A stretch of 11,932 nucleotides of DNA from Gallionellales bacterium CG03_land_8_20_14_0_80_55_15. Lineage in GTDB: Bacteria; Pseudomonadota; Gammaproteobacteria; Burkholderiales; Gallionellaceae. The translations under genes and the position numbers were made by a program. The notes under the pieces were generated by a model. It did no database searches, had not been told where the DNA came from, and saw only the letters and a list, made by a program, of their open reading frames with translations. This document shows positions 6,894 through 11,932 of the stretch, in pieces (within the stretch, counting starts at the first letter, position 1; every line of letters begins with the position of its first letter). The stretch lies in the NCBI GenBank assembly GCA_002780675.1, contig PEUR01000017.1, positions 1 to 11,932 on the forward strand, read 5' to 3'.

Positions 6894-9016
6894 CCTTGCT
6901 TCTCCTCGACCAACGGCAAACTCACCGTTATGCTTGCCCCGCCATCCAGATTATTTTCAACCATTATTCGTCCGCCGTGCTCTTCGACAATCTTCTTCAC
7001 AATTGCCAGCCCCAGCCCTGTTCCCTTGCTTTTAGTCGTCATATAGGGCTCAAAAACCTTGGATAAAATTGTGTCACCAAACCCCGTGCCGTTGTCCCGC
7101 ACCCTCAATCTGATTTGACCTTCCTCAATTTCAGTACTCAAGCTAATTGCGGGCTGCGCTACCCCTTGCAGCGCATCCTGTGCATTCTGTAGCAAATTAT
7201 GCAAAACCTGACGCATGCGCGTCGCATCCCCATTGATCTCGGCGCGCCCCGCTTGCAGCTCCAGCTTAATGGGCGCTGCATTTGCCTCATACAGCCCCAA
7301 CACCTCCTTGATCAGCCTATGCAAATCAAGCCGCGTTAATTGCAGGGCAGGACCGCGCGCGTAATCGGCAAAATCACTCACCATGTTTTTCATCGCGGAA
7401 ACCTGGCTGACAATAGTTTGCGTGGCGCGCCGCAAAAGTTTTGCATCGTTCTCCTCTAGCTTGCTACTCAATTTATATTGCAAACGCTCAGCCGAAAGCT
7501 GGATGGGCGTGAGCGGATTCTTGATCTCGTGCGCGAGGCGGCGCGCCACTTCACCCCAGGCTGCCTGGCGTTCTGCCTGCAACAAATGGCTGATGTCATC
7601 AAACACCACCACATATCCGGCTTCTGCACCCTGTGTCAGACGTGTGCCACGGATCAACAAAATCTGGTTTCCGTTCCGGCTCAAACGCTCTATCTGTCGT
7701 TGCCACTCCCCGTCGCTGGTTTCCGCAAAGGCAGCCGCAATCGTTTCGCAGAACGACTGTAACAAAATAGATTTTTCTGCAATCTGCTGCAAGGACAGGC
7801 GATGCATATCTTCCAGCGGCGCTGCCAATATCTGCGCGGCACTGGTATTCACCGAGCGCAGCCGAAACTCCCCGTCCAGCGCCAGCACCCCTGAAGAAAG
7901 ATGGGTCAGCACACTTTCCAGATAGCCTTTGGCGCTTTCGATCTCGCGCCGCTGCTGCTCGCTGGCACGGCGCGCATCACCCAACTGATGCGTCATCTGA
8001 TTAAACAAACCCGTCAACGCACCCAGCTCATCGCTGCTGTGAATAGGATGCAAGCCGGTAAAATCGCCCTGCGCGACCGCGCGCGTACCTTCTGCCAGCG
8101 CTTCAAGAGACGAGCCCAGCTTCTCGCTGATAAAAAATGCAGCCGATATGGCCGTAAGCAGCACAACCAGCAAAGACAGCGTCAACGTAATGCCGTACAG
8201 CCGCTTCAAACCCACCCTGGACAAGGTGAGCTCCTGGTAGTCGCGATAAACAGATTGCACCGCTTCCGCATCCGCTTGTATCTGTTTGGGAACAACCTCG
8301 CTGAACTGCAATAAATAGCTGCCGCCCGAATAGCTGTTTTCTCTCACCAAAGCCAGTACGCGCAGACTCAGCCCCTTGTTGGGCAACGCCTCGATACCCG
8401 CGTATTGACCATTTTTCAACGCCTGTTGAATCATCTCTTCCGTTGGCACATCCGGCAACAAGGCATTTCCCCCCCCTGCAAAAGCCAGTATTTTTCCATC
8501 GGCTCCGAACAAGGCGACCTCGTGAATTGCCCCTTCATCAATCAACTGTGCCAAACCACTTTGAAATTGCGCAGGATTTTTTTCCGCGAACAACAACGCC
8601 ATAAACTGGGTCTTTTTCGATAACTCCTTGAGGTTATTGTCGAGACCGCTACGACCCAAATTGAGACCGCCCTCCAGTGCTTTTTCCACGCGCACGTCAA
8701 ACCACGATTCGATACTTTTACCCAAGAAATTTACCGATACCGCATACACCAGCACGCCAGGCGCAACCGCTATCAGGGTAAAAAACAGCACCAGGCGCAA
8801 GGTCAGTTTTGAACCGAATACCTTGTTTTTCAATTTGAGGCGCAGACGCCCTATCTGGTAGCCCACCAAACCGAGCAAACCTAGCGCAAGCAAGCCTGTC
8901 AGTCCGAGCAGCCCATAGTAACTGACGGAAAACACCTCGGTGTTTACACTGTTACTCGATAACAGATAGAGCAGGGCAATGCCGACAAAGACGCTGATGG
9001 AGATCAGATATTTCAC
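6890..9016 (-). CDS. ntrY: NtrY-type membrane sensor histidine kinase
   Basis: Inner-membrane two-component sensor of the NtrY family, historically linked to nitrogen metabolism and in some bacteria to redox or envelope signals. The 708 residues show hydrophobic segments at about 3-20, 34-56, 72-95 and 272-296, and a periplasmic sensor region of about 175 residues between the last two. A HAMP domain follows (about 298-350), then a PAS-like domain (about 362-475). The dimerisation/phosphoacceptor helix has His496 in [11 protein letters not shown]. The ATPase domain has the N box HNLLQNAQD (606-614), G1 DNGTGFG (641-647), FEPYMTTK and G2 GTGLGL (665-670). The start is GTG at 9014-9016, preceded by GGAG and only 2 nt after the DUF4390 stop. 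It overlaps the regulator gene by 4 nt, so the three are translationally coupled. A G8 run lies in the sensor-coding part. Confidence 0.93.
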   Translation of the reverse strand: MKYLISISVFVGIALLYLLSSNSVNTEVFSVSYYGLLGLTGLLALGLLGLVGYQIGRLRLKLKNKVFGSKLTLRLVLFFTLIAVAPGVLVYAVSVNFLGKSIESWFDVRVEKALEGGLNLGRSGLDNNLKELSKKTQFMALLFAEKNPAQFQSGLAQLIDEGAIHEVALFGADGKILAFAGGGNALLPDVPTEEMIQQALKNGQYAGIEALPNKGLSLRVLALVRENSYSGGSYLLQFSEVVPKQIQADAEAVQSVYRDYQELTLSRVGLKRLYGITLTLSLLVVLLTAISAAFFISEKLGSSLEALAEGTRAVAQGDFTGLHPIHSSDELGALTGLFNQMTHQLGDARRASEQQRREIESAKGYLESVLTHLSSGVLALDGEFRLRSVNTSAAQILAAPLEDMHRLSLQQIAEKSILLQSFCETIAAAFAETSDGEWQRQIERLSRNGNQILLIRGTRLTQGAEAGYVVVFDDISHLLQAERQAAWGEVARRLAHEIKNPLTPIQLSAERLQYKLSSKLEENDAKLLRRATQTIVSQVSAMKNMVSDFADYARGPALQLTRLDLHRLIKEVLGLYEANAAPIKLELQAGRAEINGDATRMRQVLHNLLQNAQDALQGVAQPAISLSTEIEEGQIRLRVRDNGTGFGDTILSKVFEPYMTTKSKGTGLGLAIVKKIVEEHGGRIMVENNLDGGASITVSLPLVEEKQG
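8469..8476 (-). repeat. Homopolymeric G8 tract inside ntrY
   Basis: Eight consecutive C on the plus strand give eight G in the coding strand, encoding part of AGGGN (residues 180-184) in the periplasmic sensor domain. Runs of this length can slip during replication, and a one-base change would truncate the kinase before its catalytic half. Whether it actually varies cannot be seen from one sequence. Confidence 0.6.
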
Positions 9017-9018
9017 CG

Positions 9019-9600
9019 TTACTCCGCCTTGCCCGGATTGCGCGCCGCGCCCTCTTCGGGTCGTATCACCCAGCGATACCAGCCCGAATCAAGATCCCAG
9101 TCCTTGCTGGTCAACACATTCACTTGCATCAACTTGGGGAGTTGCCGGGTATCCAGCCGCAACCGGGCCGAGGCAATATAGCTAGCCTCTTTTTTCAGGG
9201 TGTCCGCCGGGATATAAGTCGAACTTTGACGAGCCAAAGTACGCAACATCTCATCAAGGCTGACAAAATTCTGGAGCAATGCGCCACGCGAAATACGGTA
9301 TTGACGGGTAAGCGCATTGTAGGAAAGTTTGACTGCATGCTCGTTTGCAAATACCTGCTCATCCAGCCAATACCAGCGCGAACGCGTCAGCGAAAACTCG
9401 CTCACAAAATACAGTGGCACCCCCAGGGACAGCGCATGTTGCACCTCATAACTCGGGCTGACATTAAAATCTACAATGAATTGATAGCCATCCTCACCCA
9501 GACGCATTTCTGCCTTGTTTACCTCTATGCCCCCCGCATAAACCGATGTGGCGACTAACCACATTGACAAGGCAAAGCACAGCAATGCTTTAACGATCAT
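9019..9600 (-). CDS. Secreted DUF4390 protein upstream of NtrY
   Basis: A 193-residue protein resembling the DUF4390 family, whose function I do not know to be established; the family is typically found next to ntrYX in betaproteobacteria. Residues 1-22 form a signal peptide (short basic start, hydrophobic core [13 protein letters not shown], then VYA before GG), so the mature part is probably periplasmic. The mature domain begins [17 protein letters not shown], looks beta-rich, and carries the aromatic stretches RSRWYWLDE and [10 protein letters not shown]. It has no obvious catalytic motif. The ATG at 9598-9600 is preferred over an in-frame start at 9642 because it puts the signal peptide at the N-terminus and avoids the hairpin region. 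Its stop lies 2 nt before ntrY, so it may modulate or assist the sensor (inference). Confidence 0.82.
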   Translation of the reverse strand: MIVKALLCFALSMWLVATSVYAGGIEVNKAEMRLGEDGYQFIVDFNVSPSYEVQHALSLGVPLYFVSEFSLTRSRWYWLDEQVFANEHAVKLSYNALTRQYRISRGALLQNFVSLDEMLRTLARQSSTYIPADTLKKEASYIASARLRLDTRQLPKLMQVNVLTSKDWDLDSGWYRWVIRPEEGAARNPGKAE

Positions 9601-9656
9601 GGCGCAGGCCACCCCAAATGATGAATCATCCGCGCTGTGCACGCCCCCCTCAACCC

Positions 9657-9703
9657 TGTTCCCTCGCGCCCGCCCCCCTCAAGGGAACAAGAGCGGGCGA
9701 GGG
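9657..9703. repeat. GC-rich hairpin between rsmB and DUF4390
   Basis: Two competing stems are visible. TGTTCCCT (9657-9664) pairs with AGGGAACA (9682-9689) around a 17-nt loop. Alternatively CCCTCG and CCCGC (9661-9666, 9669-9673) pair with GCGGG and CGAGGG (9693-9697, 9698-9703) with a 2-nt bulge. There is no T-run on the minus strand. The C-rich text resembles extragenic palindromes common in proteobacteria. It could act as an rsmB mRNA 3' end or a rho-independent-like pause. The remaining parts of the 132-nt gap show no convincing promoter. Confidence 0.55.
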
Positions 9704-9732
9704 GTACGGTACGTCGCTGCGCGAGATTCACG

Positions 9733-11010
9733 TTAAGCCGTTTTTTGCAGCAAGGCATAAAAAAATCCATCATGCTGGTCATTCGGCAACAAGCCCTGTT
9801 GCGGCAAATCCATCGGCAAACGCAGCGCATCAGCTTGCCGAACCACAAACGAATCTATAACCTCTTGATTTTCCTGATTAAATATAGAGCATGTTGCATA
9901 GAGCAATTGGCCGCCAGATGCCAACAACGGCCATAGCGCATCCAGAATCTCTGCCTGCTGTCTGGCGAAAGAGGCCAAATCCTTCTTGCGGCGCAGCCAT
10001 TTTATGTCGGGGTGACGGCGCACCACGCCAGTAGCAGAGCAGGGTACGTCTGCCAAAATGCGCTCGAATGGCTTGCCATCCCACCATTCACCGGGATGAG
10101 CGGCATCACCACACAACAGGGTCGCGGATAAATCCAGACGCTGTAAATTTTCTGCCACGCGCTGTAAACGCTTTTCGTCCTTGTCCAGCGCCACCATTTC
10201 TACCCCAGCTGCTACCCCGGCACGCTCCAGAATATGTGCGGCCTTGCCGCCCGGCGCGGCACAGGCATCCAGCACCCGCATCCCCTTGCCGACATCCAGC
10301 AATCTCGCGGCATACTGCGCGCCCGCATCCTGCACCGACACCACGCCATCGAAAAAGCCGGGCAACTTGTCCACAGACAGCGGTTTATCCAATAACACCG
10401 CATCCGGTTCTATGCACCGTGCGGCAATGCCCAGTGCGGCCAATTGCTCAAGATATTCCGCTGTCGTGGCACGCTGCCGATTAACCCGTAACGTCATCGG
10501 CGGATGCTGATTTCCCGCGTCGAGTAGGGCGGTGGCGCGTTCTCCATACTGCGCCCTGAGTTCGTCTATCCACCACACTGGATAATTAAAACGCCCTTCG
10601 GCGGACAGAGCCGCCTGCGCCAGCAATTCGGCTTGATTGCGCAAAAAGTTACGCAGAATCGCATTCACCAGCCCGCGAATTTTCGGGTTCAGCATATCCG
10701 CCGAACGCACCGCGTAATCCACCACCGCATGTTGCGCCGCCTTGCTGTACTGCAACTGATAAAGCGCCACCAGCAACAGATAGGTAATGCGCTGATCGGT
10801 CAAATGCTTGTGCAACAACAGATTGAGTACCGCGTTCAATTGCCCGTAAAAGCGCAGCGTGCCATAGCTCAAGTCTTGCAGCGCCGCGCGTTGTGCGGGG
10901 GTCCAAACCGATTTTCTGCGCAACGACTCATCCAGCACCTGGTTGAGATTGCGACCCTCTACCAGCACTTGCTGGACAATCTGGGTGGCCGCCAATTGAA
11001 TATTGTGCAT
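9733..11010 (-). CDS. rsmB: 16S rRNA m5C967 methyltransferase RsmB
   Basis: S-adenosylmethionine-dependent enzyme that methylates C5 of cytosine 967 (E. coli numbering) of 16S rRNA before 30S assembly. The 425 residues match the family (429 in E. coli). Residues 1 to about 130 are a NusB-like RNA-binding domain (VALYQLQY, VVDYAVRSAD, GLVNAILRNFLR). The Rossmann methyltransferase domain has the SAM motif DACAAPGGK (248-256), ALDKDEKRL, the DVPCSATGVVRRHPDIKW motif with Cys324, and ATCSIFNQENQEV with the probable nucleophile Cys374. The ATG at 11008-11010 follows the fmt stop directly (TAAATG). No good Shine-Dalgarno is visible in the end of fmt, which points to translational coupling. After the stop a hairpin region separates it from the DUF4390-ntrYX unit. 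Confidence 0.95.
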   Translation of the reverse strand: MHNIQLAATQIVQQVLVEGRNLNQVLDESLRRKSVWTPAQRAALQDLSYGTLRFYGQLNAVLNLLLHKHLTDQRITYLLLVALYQLQYSKAAQHAVVDYAVRSADMLNPKIRGLVNAILRNFLRNQAELLAQAALSAEGRFNYPVWWIDELRAQYGERATALLDAGNQHPPMTLRVNRQRATTAEYLEQLAALGIAARCIEPDAVLLDKPLSVDKLPGFFDGVVSVQDAGAQYAARLLDVGKGMRVLDACAAPGGKAAHILERAGVAAGVEMVALDKDEKRLQRVAENLQRLDLSATLLCGDAAHPGEWWDGKPFERILADVPCSATGVVRRHPDIKWLRRKKDLASFARQQAEILDALWPLLASGGQLLYATCSIFNQENQEVIDSFVVRQADALRLPMDLPQQGLLPNDQHDGFFYALLQKTA

Positions 11011-11932
11011 TTAAATTACCAAAAAATTATCGCCGATGCGGATCGGCATGGCTTGCAGGAATTGCACAGCAGATTGCGCCTTGCCACCCGGACGTTGCAA
11101 CACTTCCAGTCGTAAGGCGGCATCGCCGCAAGCGACGGTTATGCCGCGCTTGTCCACCTCCAGCACTTCGCCAGGCTTGCCTTGTTTATCCAGACACAAG
11201 GTAGCCTGCCAGATTTTGACCACCACGCCATTCAGGCTGGCCTGACACACCGGGAAAGGGTTGTATGCCCGCACCGCCCGTGCGATCTGTCGCGCATCTT
11301 GCCGCCAATCAATGTGCGCCTCGTTTTTGAGCAGCTTGGCAGCATAACATGCAGCCGCGTTATCCTGCGCAACCGGCATCAGGCGCTGCGCTGCCAGCAG
11401 CCGCAACCCCTCAAGAATGTCTTGCGCGCCCATCGCGGCCAACTTGTCGTGCAGCGTTTGGGCATTGTCTGTTTCAGCAATCGGGCAAGCGTCGCGGAGC
11501 AGCATATCGCCGGTATCCAAGCCCACATCCATCTGCATGATGGTGATGCCCGTCTCGCGGTCTCCCGCCAGAATCGCACGCTGTATCGGTGCCGCCCCAC
11601 GCCAGCGCGGCAGCAGCGAAGCGTGGATATTCAAGCAACCGTAGCGCGGTATCTCCAACACAATTTTGGGCAAAATCAGCCCGTAGGCCGCCACCACCAT
11701 CACATCGGCATCCAGTGCCGCAAGCGCGCGCTGCACTTCCTCGTCCTTCAATGTTTGCGGTTGTAGAACCGTCAGCCCGTGTTGCAAGGCAAGCTGTTTG
11801 ACCGGGCTGGCGGTAAGCTGCATACCGCGCCCGGAGGGACGATCCGGTTGCGTCAACACAGCGATGACTGTGTGTTCCTCAAGCAAAGCCGCCAAAGCAC
11901 TGGCGGCAAATTGAGGGGTACCGGCAAAAATT
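11011..11932 (-). CDS. fmt: Methionyl-tRNA formyltransferase, 5' end outside window
   Basis: Transfers a formyl group from 10-formyltetrahydrofolate to Met-tRNA(fMet) for translation initiation. The visible 306 codons begin IFAGTPQFAASALAALL, so only about the first two or three residues are missing. The N-terminal hydrolase-like domain contains TQPDRPSGRG, the folate-binding loop SLLPRWRGAAPIQ, and the catalytic Asn and His in CLNIHAS with the Asp of VGLDTGDML. A C-terminal beta-rich tRNA-binding domain ends at FLVI. An internal TTG at 11893-11895 is not the true start because conserved FAGTP lies upstream of it in frame. The stop TAA directly precedes the rsmB ATG. In many proteobacteria def lies just upstream, which would be beyond the window. 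Confidence 0.96.
   Translation of the reverse strand, partial: IFAGTPQFAASALAALLEEHTVIAVLTQPDRPSGRGMQLTASPVKQLALQHGLTVLQPQTLKDEEVQRALAALDADVMVVAAYGLILPKIVLEIPRYGCLNIHASLLPRWRGAAPIQRAILAGDRETGITIMQMDVGLDTGDMLLRDACPIAETDNAQTLHDKLAAMGAQDILEGLRLLAAQRLMPVAQDNAAACYAAKLLKNEAHIDWRQDARQIARAVRAYNPFPVCQASLNGVVVKIWQATLCLDKQGKPGEVLEVDKRGITVACGDAALRLEVLQRPGGKAQSAVQFLQAMPIRIGDNFLVI

Noticed and set aside
9601..9642. A 14-residue N-terminal extension of the DUF4390 protein
   Set aside because: It would bury the signal peptide behind a polar stretch; the ATG at 9600 gives a standard signal peptide at the N-terminus.
11893..11895. TTG at 11895 as the start of fmt
   Set aside because: Conserved IFAGTPQFAASA is encoded in frame just upstream to the window edge, so the true start is beyond 11932.

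Overview
The window is a compact bacterial chromosomal segment in which every recognisable gene lies on the minus strand. Read in transcription order, from high to low coordinates, it holds fmt (5' end cut by the window edge), rsmB, a secreted DUF4390 protein, an NtrY-type sensor kinase, a short NtrX-type response regulator, tkt, gap, pgk, pyk and the first 22 codons of a class II fba. The order fmt-rsmB-DUF4390-ntrY-ntrX followed by tkt-gap-pgk-pyk-fba, together with the protein sequences, points to a betaproteobacterium, most likely of the Nitrosomonadales/Gallionellaceae type (inference from gene order and protein resemblance; no search was run).

Region 1 (about 9.0-11.9 kb) combines translation and rRNA modification with the start of a signalling unit. 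fmt formylates initiator Met-tRNA and rsmB methylates 16S rRNA; the fmt stop codon is followed directly by the rsmB ATG. A 132-nt gap with a GC-rich hairpin precedes DUF4390, which is followed 2 nt later by ntrY. Region 2 (6.3-9.0 kb) is the two-component pair; ntrY and ntrX overlap by 4 nt (GTGA). The regulator lacks the sigma-54-interacting AAA+ domain of classical NtrX. Region 3 (1 nt-6.1 kb) is a central carbon cluster. Transketolase, GAPDH, phosphoglycerate kinase, pyruvate kinase and aldolase serve glycolysis/gluconeogenesis and, in an autotroph, the Calvin cycle. No RuBisCO or phosphoribulokinase gene is in view, so autotrophy cannot be claimed from this window.

The most unusual DNA is the 256-nt gap between tkt and gap (3848-4103). 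It holds a second, diverged copy of the last 10 codons plus stop of tkt. All four differences from the true tkt end keep the peptide or the stop. Next to it lie two copies of a roughly 50-nt imperfect palindrome. The changes in the duplicated tkt end also create a plausible sigma-70 promoter (TTGTCA-18 nt-TATAAG) facing gap. This looks like a remnant of a recombination or insertion event at the tkt 3' end that may now serve as the gap promoter. Other regulatory signals are a strong hairpin terminator between gap and pgk and a plausible tkt promoter with a 7-G spacer run just below a 13-nt palindrome. I see no RNA genes, CRISPR array, complete insertion sequence or plus-strand gene.
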